Assembly (NCBI RefSeq): GCF_000018685.1
Contig: NC_010001.1
Span: forward strand, 204,001 to 268,000
Source of the DNA: Lachnoclostridium phytofermentans ISDg
GTDB lineage: Bacteria > Bacillota > Clostridia > Lachnospirales > Lachnospiraceae
Direction: 5' to 3'
DNA length: 64,000 nt
Below, in pieces: positions 42,475-51,646 of the stretch. Every line of letters begins with the position of its first letter. Position 1 is the first letter of the stretch. The notes beneath the pieces were generated by a model. The model was not told the origin of the DNA. It did not search any database and saw nothing but the letters and a program-made list of their open reading frames with translations. The translations under genes and the position numbers were made by a program.

Positions 42475-42991
42475 CATGTTAATACTGGCTATATGTATGT
42501 TTTCGCTTGTTGCTTGCAGCAACAACGAAATTGAGGGTACAAAGCAGCCCTTTCCTGAATTTGAAGGAGTTGACTTTGAAGGTAATTCCGTAAGTAACGA
42601 TATTTTTAAGGATTATGATGCGACAATTATAAACTTTTGGACAAACGGATGTGGTAGCTGTATCGCAGAGATGCCAGAACTTGAGGAATATTATCAAAAA
42701 TTTAAGGAGAAAAACATCAATCTGATTGCAGTAGCAGCCAGCGCGGGTGATTCTGACGAGATGAGATTAGGAGCGGAGAAGATATTAAAAGAAAAAGGAG
42801 TTACTTTTACCAATATCATCCCTGATATTAATAGCAGCTTTTATAAGGACTTTATTTGTGAAATAACGGGATTTCCTATTACCTACATTGTGGACAGCGA
42901 GGGAAATATGATTGGAGCTCCACTTATTGGTGTGGTAAAAAAACAGGAGGATACGCTGATGAAACGGTTAGATAAGATTACAGAGCAGTGA
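42458..42991 (+). CDS. TlpA-like thiol-disulfide lipoprotein
   Basis: 177 residues, starting inside the previous gene (17-base overlap; AAGAGGATAAG as site). The lipobox is FSLVAC with lipidated C20. NFWTNGCGSCIAEMPELEEYY holds the active C65/C68 pair and GFPITYIVDSEGN the cis-proline loop. It is a thioredoxin-fold reductase or oxidase anchored outside the membrane. This is the only one of the three redoxin-like lipoproteins here that keeps CXXC. Confidence 0.85.
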   Translation: MKKWLSMLILAICMFSLVACSNNEIEGTKQPFPEFEGVDFEGNSVSNDIFKDYDATIINFWTNGCGSCIAEMPELEEYYQKFKEKNINLIAVAASAGDSDEMRLGAEKILKEKGVTFTNIIPDINSSFYKDFICEITGFPITYIVDSEGNMIGAPLIGVVKKQEDTLMKRLDKITEQ

Positions 42992-43003
42992 TATTAGACG
43001 AGT

Positions 43004-43030
43004 GGCGGACAACGATATACGCTGTCCGCC
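43004..43030. terminator. GC-rich hairpin after the redox operon
   Basis: GGCGGACA (43004-43011) and TGTCCGCC (43023-43030) form a perfect 8-bp stem. No T tract follows, so termination is likely but not certain. Confidence 0.5.
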
Positions 43031-43132
43031 CTATACATAGAGAATTATATCTGAATTTTAGTTTTGTCCCTATGGACATCTGAAAACTTATTGTTGACTT
43101 TGTTATGAGTCATTCGAATAATTTATAATTCA

Positions 43133-44617
43133 TTATCTGTAGAATGGATTTTCTGTTGGATACATCATGGAGGCTGGTCTATTAAATTCAATATCAGCTA
43201 CATCAAAGTATTTAAATACTTCAAAAATTGCCTTACCGAAATGTCCGAATGCAACAGCTCCGTGATGAGGGTAATTCTTTTCTACTAATACATGACGGTA
43301 GAAACGCTTCATCTCTGGAATAGCAAATACACCGATGCTACCAAAAGACTGAGTCGGAACAGGAAGTACTTCACCTTCTGCAACATAAGCACGTAATACA
43401 GTATCAGCAGTGCTTTGAAGACGAAAGAATGTGATTTCACCTGGAGCGATATCACCCTCTAAGGTACCTCTTGTGATGTTTGGTTCCTGATTTGGCTCAA
43501 GGCTTCTAGCCATAATCTTCTGATTCTTCATAGAACAGGAGGATAATTTCTTAGATGGTGTATTTCCACAGTGGAAGCCCATGAAGGTATCGGTTGGCTT
43601 ATAGTCAAACTTGCCTTTGATAGAAGCATCGTACATATCAGCTGGTACAGTGTTGTTAATATCAAGAAGAGTAACGGAATCTTCACTGACACAAACTCCA
43701 AGGTACTCACTTAATGCACCATAGATATCAACTTCACAGGAGACTGGCATACCCTTACTTGCAAAACGACTGTTTACATAACATGGTACGAAACCAAACT
43801 GAGTCTGGAAGGAAGGCCAGCACTTATTAGCGAATACAACAAACTCTTTACAACCCTTGTGAGCCTCTGCCCAGTCAAGTAATGTAAGCTCGTACTGTGC
43901 AAGCTTAGGAAGGATGCCAGGCATATTATTTCCAGTACCAAGTTCTTCTTCCATATCTTTTATCACATCTGGAATTCGTGGATCATTGGCATGATCGTTA
44001 AATGATGCGAATAAGTCAAGCTCAGAGTTTTCTTCAATTTCAACACCTAGGCTGTATAACGCTTTGATTGGAGCATTACAAGCAAGGAAATCCTGAGGTC
44101 TTGGACCGAAGGAGATAATCTTTAAGTTCTGTAAACCGATAATTGTACGAGCGATTGGTAAGAAATCTTCAATCATAGTAGCAACCTCAGTTGGTGTACC
44201 AACCGGATATTCTGGTATGTATGCACGGATATTACGTAACTTTAAGTTATAGCTTGCATTTAACATACCACAGTATGCATCGCCACGTTCATCTGCAAGT
44301 ATAGAGGTAGTTTCCTCTGCAGCTGCAGCAAACATAACAGGACCATCAAAATTCTTTGCTAATAATGTTTCGCTGCTTTCTGGACCAAAGTTACCAAGGT
44401 AAACAACGAGAGCATTACAATTTGCTGCTTTTACATCAGCAAGTGCTTTTAACATATCTTTCTCATTTTCAATCGTGATTGGACATTCATAAATTTCAAG
44501 CCCTTTTTCGCGATAAGAGGAAACAACAGCTTCTCTTCTTCTGTTGGAGAGACTCATAGGGAAACAGTCTCTACTTACGGCAACAATGCCGACATTAATG
44601 TTTGGAATGTTATTCAT
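43133..44617 (-). CDS. L-fucose/L-arabinose isomerase-family protein
   Basis: The product has 494 residues. The opening NINVGIVAVSRDCFPMSLSNRRREAVV and the segment VVYLGNFGPESSETLLAKNFDGPVMFAAAAEE fit the Rossmann-like N-terminal domains of the FucI/AraA fold. Metal-binding Glu and His residues are expected around CEVDIYGALSEYLG, FMGFHCGNTPSKKLSSC and YPHHGAVAFGHFG. The substrate sugar is not assigned; the cre-like site and other sugar genes support a role in deoxy-sugar or pentose use. AAAGG lies before the ATG. It is monocistronic. Confidence 0.72.
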   Translation of the reverse strand: MNNIPNINVGIVAVSRDCFPMSLSNRRREAVVSSYREKGLEIYECPITIENEKDMLKALADVKAANCNALVVYLGNFGPESSETLLAKNFDGPVMFAAAAEETTSILADERGDAYCGMLNASYNLKLRNIRAYIPEYPVGTPTEVATMIEDFLPIARTIIGLQNLKIISFGPRPQDFLACNAPIKALYSLGVEIEENSELDLFASFNDHANDPRIPDVIKDMEEELGTGNNMPGILPKLAQYELTLLDWAEAHKGCKEFVVFANKCWPSFQTQFGFVPCYVNSRFASKGMPVSCEVDIYGALSEYLGVCVSEDSVTLLDINNTVPADMYDASIKGKFDYKPTDTFMGFHCGNTPSKKLSSCSMKNQKIMARSLEPNQEPNITRGTLEGDIAPGEITFFRLQSTADTVLRAYVAEGEVLPVPTQSFGSIGVFAIPEMKRFYRHVLVEKNYPHHGAVAFGHFGKAIFEVFKYFDVADIEFNRPASMMYPTENPFYR

Positions 44618-44751
44618 TTGAAAATACCAAACCTTTCTTAGTAATGGGTGTTGTAAGTTGGTTTCGGAATAATTAGTTTAGTCATAAAACTATGTAATTG
44701 TATTATAAGTTTAACTACACGAAATGTCAAGGAAGTACAAGTTATATACAA

Positions 44752-44844
44752 AGAAAAATACAAAACAGTTTATAAAAAAATACAAGATATTTGTAAAAAA
44801 AATACAAGAGATTTATAAAGAAAATATAAGCGGGAATTTATAAA
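44752..44844. repeat. Four A-rich imperfect tandem repeats
   Basis: Units of 22-25 bases follow the pattern AAAAATACAA(N5)TTTATAAA. They lie in a 495-base gene-free stretch between the sugar isomerase and the chemoreceptor. They could be an array of regulator sites, a curved upstream element or a slippage product. Confidence 0.55.
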
Positions 44845-44901
44845 TTCAAAGGGATACCTTAAGAAAAAAAGTTCCATGAGACACTTTTTTGAAAAAATTA
44901 A

Positions 44902-44915
44902 TATAAGCGCTTTAA
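44902..44915. promoter_or_regulatory. cre-like palindrome
   Basis: TATAAGCGCTTTAA has the AAGCGCTT core of catabolite-responsive elements but lacks the outer TG and CA. It lies between the sugar isomerase and chemoreceptor genes. Confidence 0.35.
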
Positions 44916-45112
44916 TATGCAACACAACTTGTCGATATATGTTGAACTTAGTTGTATCTTGTGGTAATTAATGTATAATAGAATTAGGAATGACATCATT
45001 GAAGAACTGGAAAAGTGTAGTAGATAGCAGTAATTTTAAGAAAGTGCGGAATTCTTTTATGAAAAATATGGCTGAGAAAGCTGTAAATTTACAAATTAAA
45101 GGAAGGTTCATT

Positions 45113-47323
45113 ATGATGAAAAAGAAGGGGAATCAAGAAGAATTTAAGGTAAAGCGATTAAAAAGACAATCGAAGAAGGAAGAAAACATTGAGAAGTTAT
45201 ACAAGCTAAATAAAGAATTAAAGCAAGAGAAAGAAATTAGACAAGATAGGTATTCAAAGAAAAGGGAGAAAAAAAGGATCTTTGGAATTCGCTTAAGGTT
45301 AGCTTTGGCGTTTATGGTACCAATCGCCTTCATTATCATTCTAGGAATTACATCATATAATAAAGCGTCAGAAGCAATGTTAAAAAGCTATGAAGAATCA
45401 TCCTTTCAAGCTCTTAAGACTACAACAAACTATTTCGAATTAGCAATGCAAACGGTAGAATTACGTTTAAATCAGCTAAAAGGCTATGAGAATTTAAAGA
45501 ATTACTATTCTGGTACATATAAAAGTGATCCAATAACGGAGATGACTACATATAAGAATCTTCAAGTGTATATTGAAACAACGACGTATTCGGATAATGT
45601 TTTGGCTAACTTATACGTATTTAGCAAACGTGGTAATAACTTAAGTAACTACGGGAGCATGGATTTAAGTGGTGCAGAGTTGGTGGAGGCTTATCTTGAA
45701 ACTGAAGAAGGAAAAAGAGATGAAAAAGAGAATGGAGCATATTCTTGGTCTGGCAAGCATCAGTTTGTCGATGAGCATTTTGTGCAGGATAAGAGTAAAA
45801 TTACAATCCCATATGCTTTTTCCGTATCCTCAGCCTTTTTTGGGAATGGATTTAAACAAATCGGTTATATGGTAGCAGATATTAGGTTAGACTTATTTCA
45901 AAAGAAATTATCAGAGCTTGAACTATCTGAAAACTCTATCTTTGTAGCTATCTCAAAGGATGGTTATGAAGTGCATAGTAATGAGGCTGAGGGCGTTTTG
46001 ATTGCTGACAAATCGTTTTATACCGATGCATTAGCAAGTTCAGAGCTAAGTGGAACTAGCTATGTAGACTTTAATGGTGAAAAGCACCTATTTTTATATT
46101 CGAAAGCTACGAAATCAGGAATTACCGTATGCGGGCTGGTTCCATACTCCTATTTGATATCACAAGCAAAGGCTATTAGAACATCAACTGTGATATATGT
46201 TCTTATAGCAGTGGTCAGTGCTTTGTTCATTGCAGTCATTATGTCAACCGATATGGGAAGTGCTATTAATAAAATTATTGTCGCACTAAAAAAGGCTTCG
46301 GAAGGAGACTTAACGGTATCTGTTAATTGCCAAAGAAAAGATGAATTTGGTATGTTAGCGGATAGCGCTAATAATATGATCTCTAATGTAAAAGGGCTTA
46401 TTGATAAAGCACAGAAAGTAAAGGATACTATTTCATTATCTACGGATGAGGTATCGGATTCTGCAAAGCAGCTTTTAATAGCGACTCAGAATATTTCTAC
46501 TTCGATTGAAGAAATTCGTCAAGGTATTGTACAACAAGCGGAAGATTCTGAAAAATGCCTTCGTCAATCAGACGAATTAACAACGAGAGTGAATCAGGTA
46601 TCCTATAATGTTACAACGATTGAAAAACTGACAGAGGACTCTAAAGCGGTCGTACAGCAAGGATTAGTTTCCATTGACATTTTGCGAGATAAGTCAGAAG
46701 AAACAACTAAGATAACAAATAACATTATCGGGGATATCGAATCGTTAGAGGCAGAGAGCGAGTCCATTGGTAAGATTATTGGTGTTATTAATGATATTGC
46801 TGAGCAGACGAATTTGCTATCTTTGAACGCGTCAATTGAAGCAGCTAGAGCAGGGGATGCTGGTCGTGGATTTGCAGTCGTTGCAGATGAGATAAGAAAA
46901 CTTGCAGAACAATCAGTCAGGGCATCTGGTGAGATAGCAACTATCATTAGTAGCATTCAAGGAAAAACGAAGCTTACCGTAACCACAGTTCAAAAGTCAG
47001 AGAATATTGTAAAATCTCAGGGAAATGCGTTATTAAATACCATCGATTTATTCCAGAAAATTGATGCATCAGTTGGTATGATTGCAAAAGAGCTTACTGA
47101 AATTACGTCTGGTATATCGGGGATTAAAGTTGCTGAAAATACTACATTAAATGCGATAGAGAGTATATCTGCGGTTTCGGAAGAAACAGCTGCATCCTCA
47201 GAAGAAGTAGATAGTGCGGCAAATCGCCAAGTAGAATCGGTATCGAAATTAAGAGAGGCAACTTTGCATTTAGAAGCAGAAACGAAAGAATTGAATGAAG
47301 CGTTGAATCAATTTCGTATATAA
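45113..47323 (+). CDS. Methyl-accepting chemotaxis protein
   Basis: 736 residues from ATG 45113, which has AAGGAAGG; the frame opens at 44990 without a site. A long basic coiled N-terminus (EENIEKLYKLNKELKQEKE) precedes the first span (LALAFMVPIAFIIILGITSY). The extracytoplasmic region of about 300 residues is Cache-like (VFSKRGNNLSNYGSMD, YTDALASSELSGTSYVDF). A second span (TSTVIYVLIAVVSALFIAVIMS) leads to HAMP and the signalling tip DIAEQTNLLSLNASIEAARAGDAGRGFAVVADEIRKLAEQS in two pieces of the family hairpin. The charged cytoplasmic start before span 1 is unusual. The ligand is unknown. Confidence 0.88.
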   Translation: MMKKKGNQEEFKVKRLKRQSKKEENIEKLYKLNKELKQEKEIRQDRYSKKREKKRIFGIRLRLALAFMVPIAFIIILGITSYNKASEAMLKSYEESSFQALKTTTNYFELAMQTVELRLNQLKGYENLKNYYSGTYKSDPITEMTTYKNLQVYIETTTYSDNVLANLYVFSKRGNNLSNYGSMDLSGAELVEAYLETEEGKRDEKENGAYSWSGKHQFVDEHFVQDKSKITIPYAFSVSSAFFGNGFKQIGYMVADIRLDLFQKKLSELELSENSIFVAISKDGYEVHSNEAEGVLIADKSFYTDALASSELSGTSYVDFNGEKHLFLYSKATKSGITVCGLVPYSYLISQAKAIRTSTVIYVLIAVVSALFIAVIMSTDMGSAINKIIVALKKASEGDLTVSVNCQRKDEFGMLADSANNMISNVKGLIDKAQKVKDTISLSTDEVSDSAKQLLIATQNISTSIEEIRQGIVQQAEDSEKCLRQSDELTTRVNQVSYNVTTIEKLTEDSKAVVQQGLVSIDILRDKSEETTKITNNIIGDIESLEAESESIGKIIGVINDIAEQTNLLSLNASIEAARAGDAGRGFAVVADEIRKLAEQSVRASGEIATIISSIQGKTKLTVTTVQKSENIVKSQGNALLNTIDLFQKIDASVGMIAKELTEITSGISGIKVAENTTLNAIESISAVSEETAASSEEVDSAANRQVESVSKLREATLHLEAETKELNEALNQFRI

Positions 47324-47341
47324 GTTTAGGAGGTAACAACG

Positions 47342-48022
47342 ATGGCCATGCCGGAGTTATTAACAGAAGTTAATGTAGTATCAACAACCGTCCGCCTGCT
47401 GTTAGCATTAGTTTGCGGTGGAATTCTTGGGATTGAACGAGGACGGAAAAAACGCCCGGCTGGTTTTCGAACTTATATGTTGGTCTGTATAGGATCAACC
47501 TTAGTAATGATTACGAGTCAATACATCTGTTCACTGTATCAAAATTCTGATCCTGCGCGTATGAGCGCGCAGGTTATCAGTGGTATCGGTTTTCTTGGTG
47601 CAGGGACAATTATCGTGACAGGTAGAAATAGAGTGATGGGGTTAACAACAGCTGCTGGACTTTGGGCATCAGCTTGTATTGGTCTTTCCATCGGTATTGG
47701 TTTTTATTCTGGTGCTATTATTGGTTGTATTCTCATTTTTTTTGTAATGTCAGTACTTCATCGATTAGACGAGCGTGTGATATCCTCTGTAAAGATTATT
47801 AATCTCTATGTAGAGTTATCACAAATGAGTGATGTCGGGCATCTTATGAGATTTGCAAAAGAGCAGGATTTAAAAGTAAATGATGTTGAATTTGTAAGAG
47901 GAAAATCAGCTTCAGGGCTAGCCTTAACACTTACGTTAAAATTTCCGAAGTGTTATACGCAGATCGAAATTATAGAGCTATTCAGTACAATTGAGGGAGT
48001 TACTTATATGGAAGTAATCTAA
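47342..48022 (+). CDS. MgtC/SapB-family membrane protein
   Basis: The product has 226 residues with a TTAGGAGGTAACAACG site, 18 bases after the chemoreceptor stop. Residues 10-140 hold four spans with GGILGIERGRKKRPAGFRTYMLVCIGS and ISGIGFLGAGTIIV, the MgtC signature. The C-terminal 80 residues form an ACT-like soluble domain (VELSQMSDVGHLMRFAKEQDL, TLKFPKCYTQIEIIELFSTIEGV). MgtC proteins are tied to magnesium or acid stress and ATP homeostasis. Confidence 0.85.
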   Translation: MAMPELLTEVNVVSTTVRLLLALVCGGILGIERGRKKRPAGFRTYMLVCIGSTLVMITSQYICSLYQNSDPARMSAQVISGIGFLGAGTIIVTGRNRVMGLTTAAGLWASACIGLSIGIGFYSGAIIGCILIFFVMSVLHRLDERVISSVKIINLYVELSQMSDVGHLMRFAKEQDLKVNDVEFVRGKSASGLALTLTLKFPKCYTQIEIIELFSTIEGVTYMEVI

Positions 48023-48068
48023 AGTAGCAAAAAATCAGTATTTAGTAAAAAGATTGAAAATAAGCTGG

Positions 48069-48098
48069 TTGAATGAAAGCGCTTTCATATGCTATAAT
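48069..48098 (+). promoter_or_regulatory. GH105 promoter with a cre box in its spacer
   Basis: TTGAAT (48069-48074), an 18-base spacer and TATAAT (48093-48098). The spacer contains the perfect palindrome TGAAAGCGCTTTCA (48074-48087), an ideal CcpA operator. Binding there would exclude RNA polymerase, giving catabolite repression. Confidence 0.82.
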
Positions 48099-48198
48099 TA
48101 GATATCATGCGTATTATCTTTCATTGATCTTAGATTGATATGCCATAATAATCGCACTGTAACAACATAGTTACCAAGAATACTAGGAGGATTAGACC

Positions 48199-49326
48199 AT
48201 GGATATGATTGTAAAGTACATTAATGAGTTACTTGATAAGAGTACACCAGAAGTACCGATGTGGAACATAGAAAAAATTAAGAGCGGCGAAAAATCAGAA
48301 TGGAACTACATTGACGGTTGTATGATTAAGGCTGTTCTTGAGATGTACGCAATAACAAAAGAAGAGAAGTACCTAAAATTTGCAGATGATTTTATTGATT
48401 ATCGTGTGGATGAGGAAGGTAATATTTCCGGGTATGAAGTGGAAAAGTTCAACATTGACGATGTAAATGCAGGTAAAACATTATTTGAACTTTATGATTT
48501 AACTGGGAAAGAAAAGTACCGCAAAGCAATTGATATCATTTATAAGCAAGTAAAAACACAGCCAAGAACTAGAGAAGGTAACTTTTGGCATAAACTAATT
48601 TATCCTCAACAGGTATGGTTGGATGGTTTATATATGGGTCAGCCATTTTACATGGAATATGAGACTCGTTTTAATAATAAAAAGAACTATGAGGATATCT
48701 TTCATCAGTTCTTTAATGTATATGAGATGTTAAGAGATGAAAAGACTGGTTTATATTATCATGCATTTGACTCTTCAAGAGAAATGTTCTGGTGTGACAA
48801 AGAAACAGGATTATCCAAGCATTTTTGGTTAAGAGCTCTTGGCTGGTATGCGATGGCACTCTTAGATACTTTAGATAAGTGCGAGCCAACTGGTTATGAG
48901 AAAGAGTATGAAAGATTAAAGCAAATCTTTATTGAATATATGGAAACAATTTTAAAATATCAGGATGAAAGCGGTATGTGGTATCAGATTCCTGATATGG
49001 GTGGACGTGAGCGCAACTACCTTGAGACAAGCGGAAGTTCTATCATGGCATACGCATTACTAAAGGGTGTACGTCTTGGTTTCTTACCAGAGAGCTATCG
49101 TGAGAATGCAAAGAAGGCAATGGACGGTATCTGTGAGAAATACCTTCATACAGAAGAAGGCAAGATGAGCCTTGGAGGAATTTGTCTTGTGGCTGGTCTT
49201 GGCGGTAAGCAAATGAGAGACGGTACTTATGATTATTACATGTCGGAGCCTATTGTAAAAGACGACGCTAAGGGTGTTGGACCATTCCTATTAGCATATA
49301 CAGAATTACTTCGTCTTCAGAAATAA
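48199..49326 (+). CDS. GH105 unsaturated rhamnogalacturonyl/glucuronyl hydrolase
   Basis: The product has 375 residues with a CTAGGAGG site. It is an (alpha/alpha)6 barrel of the YteR/YesR type: WLDGLYMGQPFYMEYET with the catalytic aspartate, GLYYHAFDSSREMFW, HFWLRALGWYAMALLDTL, SGMWYQIPDMGG and ETSGSSIMAYALLKG. It removes the unsaturated uronic acid left by pectate or rhamnogalacturonan lyases. No signal peptide, so it works inside the cell. It is under a cre-bearing promoter and closed by the hairpin at 49441. Confidence 0.88.
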   Translation: MDMIVKYINELLDKSTPEVPMWNIEKIKSGEKSEWNYIDGCMIKAVLEMYAITKEEKYLKFADDFIDYRVDEEGNISGYEVEKFNIDDVNAGKTLFELYDLTGKEKYRKAIDIIYKQVKTQPRTREGNFWHKLIYPQQVWLDGLYMGQPFYMEYETRFNNKKNYEDIFHQFFNVYEMLRDEKTGLYYHAFDSSREMFWCDKETGLSKHFWLRALGWYAMALLDTLDKCEPTGYEKEYERLKQIFIEYMETILKYQDESGMWYQIPDMGGRERNYLETSGSSIMAYALLKGVRLGFLPESYRENAKKAMDGICEKYLHTEEGKMSLGGICLVAGLGGKQMRDGTYDYYMSEPIVKDDAKGVGPFLLAYTELLRLQK

Positions 49327-49440
49327 TAGAAAGCTATAAATTTTATTTAACAAGCGTTGTCGTAATATATTGTTGGTTTATCAAATAAATAATCGATTTA
49401 TAAATAAAAAATCCCAAATTCGACAAAAAAACAAAAAAGG

Positions 49441-49497
49441 AAGCCTCCCAAAAAGTTTAAAATTTCTGTGAACTTATTTGGAAAGGCTTTTTTTTTG
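49441..49497 (+). terminator. Rho-independent terminator after GH105
   Basis: AAGCCTCCCAAA and TTTGGAAAGGCTT pair with small bulges, followed by a long T run. It lies in a 349-base gap that is otherwise AT-rich. Confidence 0.85.
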
Positions 49498-49675
49498 CAA
49501 TAAAGTGTGGTATAACTAGATACACAGACTGTTTACTAAAATAGAAACGGTATGCCTTAAATTAGCAAAACAAGATGCTTTGCTTTGTGAGGGCTAGTTC
49601 ATGCATGGGAATATCCTGTGGGGGAAATTTTTAGTTGCATAGTTAAAAAAAGTAGAATATAAGAGAGGGTTTAAG

Positions 49676-50716
49676 ATGAAGAAGAAAGCATTATTACTTG
49701 GGCTTTGTGGATGTCTTATGCTATCAGTGGTAGCATGTAGCAAGAAAAGCAGCGGCGGTGTTGATGTAACATTAGGGCAATACAAAGGAATAGAAGTTAC
49801 GGTAGAGCCTGTTGAGATTACAGAAGAGCAAGTTAATCAACAATTAGATAATTTTAATAAACAAAAAGGTAAGGACGTTAAGATAACAGATAGAACCGAT
49901 GTACGTAATGGTGATACGGTAAACATTGATTACGTTGGTAAGGTTGATGGTAAGGAATTTGATGGCGGAAAGGGTGAAGGTTACAATTTAGAAATTGGAT
50001 CCAATTCTTTCATTGATGGATTTGAGTCTGGCTTAATCGGTAAGAATGTTGGCGAAACTGCTGATGTCCCTGTAACATTTCCTAATCCATATGATAGTAA
50101 CCCTGACTTAGCTGGAAAGGATGCAGTATTTACTGTTACAGTTAATTACCTAACAGATGGTAATAAAGAGCCTTTAACAGATGAGGTAGTAAAACAGAAT
50201 TCAGATTATGAGACAATCGATGCTTATAAGGATTATATTAAGACAGCATTAACTGAAAGTGCAGAGCAACAAGCACAAACACAGAAAGAAATTGACATTA
50301 TTCAAAAGGCAATTGATAACACTACCTTTAAGAACTTAGAGCAGAAAGAGTATGATGCGGAAGAAACAGATATGAGAGCTTATTATACAAGCGTAGCTTC
50401 TCAGTATGGTGTTGATTTAAAGACTTATATTCTTTACTTCTTTGGTATGTCAGAAGAACAATTTAATACTGAAATCAAAAAAGCAGCAGAGTTTAATGTA
50501 AAACAAAGACTTATGTTAGATGAAGTTGTAAAGACTGAGAAATTAGATATTACAGACGAAGAATATACAGATAAAGTAACAGAATATACAGAGCAGAATA
50601 ACTATAAAACTGTTGAAGAATTTGAAGAAGCATACAAAGGCAAGGAAAATGTTAAGATTGCTTTATTAAGAGAAAAGGCACTTGATTTTGTAATTAATGC
50701 TGCTGTTGTAAAATAA
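49676..50716 (+). CDS. FKBP-type peptidyl-prolyl isomerase lipoprotein (trigger-factor-like)
   Basis: The product has 346 residues. The signal peptide ends LSVVAC (lipidated C21). Residues 80-165 are an FKBP domain (RNGDTVNIDYVGKVDGKEFDGGKGEGYNLEIGSNSFIDGFESGLIG in order). Flanking parts resemble the trigger-factor C-terminal helices (VTEEQVNQQL-like ITEEQVNQQLDNF, DEEYTDKVTEYTEQNNY). It is therefore an extracytoplasmic chaperone made from a Tig-like protein without its ribosome-binding tail, as found in many Clostridia. Confidence 0.85.
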   Translation: MKKKALLLGLCGCLMLSVVACSKKSSGGVDVTLGQYKGIEVTVEPVEITEEQVNQQLDNFNKQKGKDVKITDRTDVRNGDTVNIDYVGKVDGKEFDGGKGEGYNLEIGSNSFIDGFESGLIGKNVGETADVPVTFPNPYDSNPDLAGKDAVFTVTVNYLTDGNKEPLTDEVVKQNSDYETIDAYKDYIKTALTESAEQQAQTQKEIDIIQKAIDNTTFKNLEQKEYDAEETDMRAYYTSVASQYGVDLKTYILYFFGMSEEQFNTEIKKAAEFNVKQRLMLDEVVKTEKLDITDEEYTDKVTEYTEQNNYKTVEEFEEAYKGKENVKIALLREKALDFVINAAVVK

Positions 50717-50768
50717 TTAGATGGCTTTTGTGGCTTGCTTGAAGCGACCAATTGCCATCTAAGGACAA

Positions 50769-50810
50769 GGGGTATCTTAAAGTGATTTGACTTTAGGATA
50801 CCCCTTTTTA
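50769..50810 (+). terminator. Rho-independent terminator
   Basis: GGGGTATCTTAAAGT and ACTTTAGGATACCCC form a 15-bp stem with one mismatch, followed by TTTTT. Confidence 0.9.
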
Positions 50811-50876
50811 ACTCTTATTTAAATTATAGGTAAATACAGAGCAATTTCCTAAAAATATTTGTATTATCCATTATTT

Positions 50877-51548
50877 CTAATAAATTTGAAACTGACGATT
50901 GTAGAGATAATATACGAAATCCCAATTGATAAGATCAAACCATTCGTCGATATAATCGTTACGCCTATTTTGGTAATCAAGATAGTATGCATGTTCCCAG
51001 ACGTCAATTGGAAGAAGTGGAATGAGACCTAAAGTAAGCGGTGTATCTTGATTCGCAGTTGTAACGATTGATAATTCACCACGCGAATTAGACACAAGCC
51101 AGGCATAACCAGAACCAAAAACTTGTAATGCAGCTTCCTTCATTTTGGCTTTAAATTCATTAAAATTGCCAAAGGTTTGGTTAATTAGATTTAGAAAATC
51201 ATTTCCTGTTACTTGGCTGGTATTTTGTGCTGGTGGCATGGATGGTTTACTTGGAGATTTCATGGAGTAAAAGTATAGATTATGATTGTATACTCCGCCT
51301 GCGTTATGTTGTACTGGTATTTGAATTGCGGATGGAAGAAGATTGTTATGAACAATTAATTCCTCAAGATTCCATGATTGAAATTCTGGATAATCTTTAA
51401 GTGCTTTATTGAGATTATCGACATAGGTCTTAAGGTGTTTTTCATGATGAAAATAGAGAGTATATTCACTTATGTTTGGAGAAAGAGCATCGCGTGCATA
51501 TGGCAGCGGAAGCAATGGAAATGGATAAGTTTGATTGTTTTGACTCAT
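50877..51548 (-). CDS. Iron/manganese superoxide dismutase
   Basis: The product has 223 residues. FHHEKHLKTYVDNLN supplies the first histidine ligand (H34) and the gateway region; GGVYNHNLYFYSM gives the second, and PIDVWEHAYYLDYQNRR the Asp-x-x-x-His pair. AWLVSNSRGELSIVTTANQDTP is the conserved C-terminal core. It turns superoxide into oxygen and hydrogen peroxide, an oxygen-defence enzyme in an anaerobe. No signal peptide. The C-terminal DFVYYLYNRQFQIY is slightly longer than usual. Confidence 0.92.
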   Translation of the reverse strand: MSQNNQTYPFPLLPLPYARDALSPNISEYTLYFHHEKHLKTYVDNLNKALKDYPEFQSWNLEELIVHNNLLPSAIQIPVQHNAGGVYNHNLYFYSMKSPSKPSMPPAQNTSQVTGNDFLNLINQTFGNFNEFKAKMKEAALQVFGSGYAWLVSNSRGELSIVTTANQDTPLTLGLIPLLPIDVWEHAYYLDYQNRRNDYIDEWFDLINWDFVYYLYNRQFQIY

Positions 51549-51646
51549 AATGAGAACATCCTATCGTATTATTTACTATAGTTTATGTAAAAAACGACAG
51601 AGTGTGACGGCGATAAGAGTTTGTAATAAAATATGGAGGTGGATTG

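Noticed and set aside
46603..46956. 117-codon minus-strand frame in the chemoreceptor gene
   Set aside because: Antisense to the conserved signalling domain; the Ala/Ser-rich composition is what a reversed chemoreceptor helix gives.
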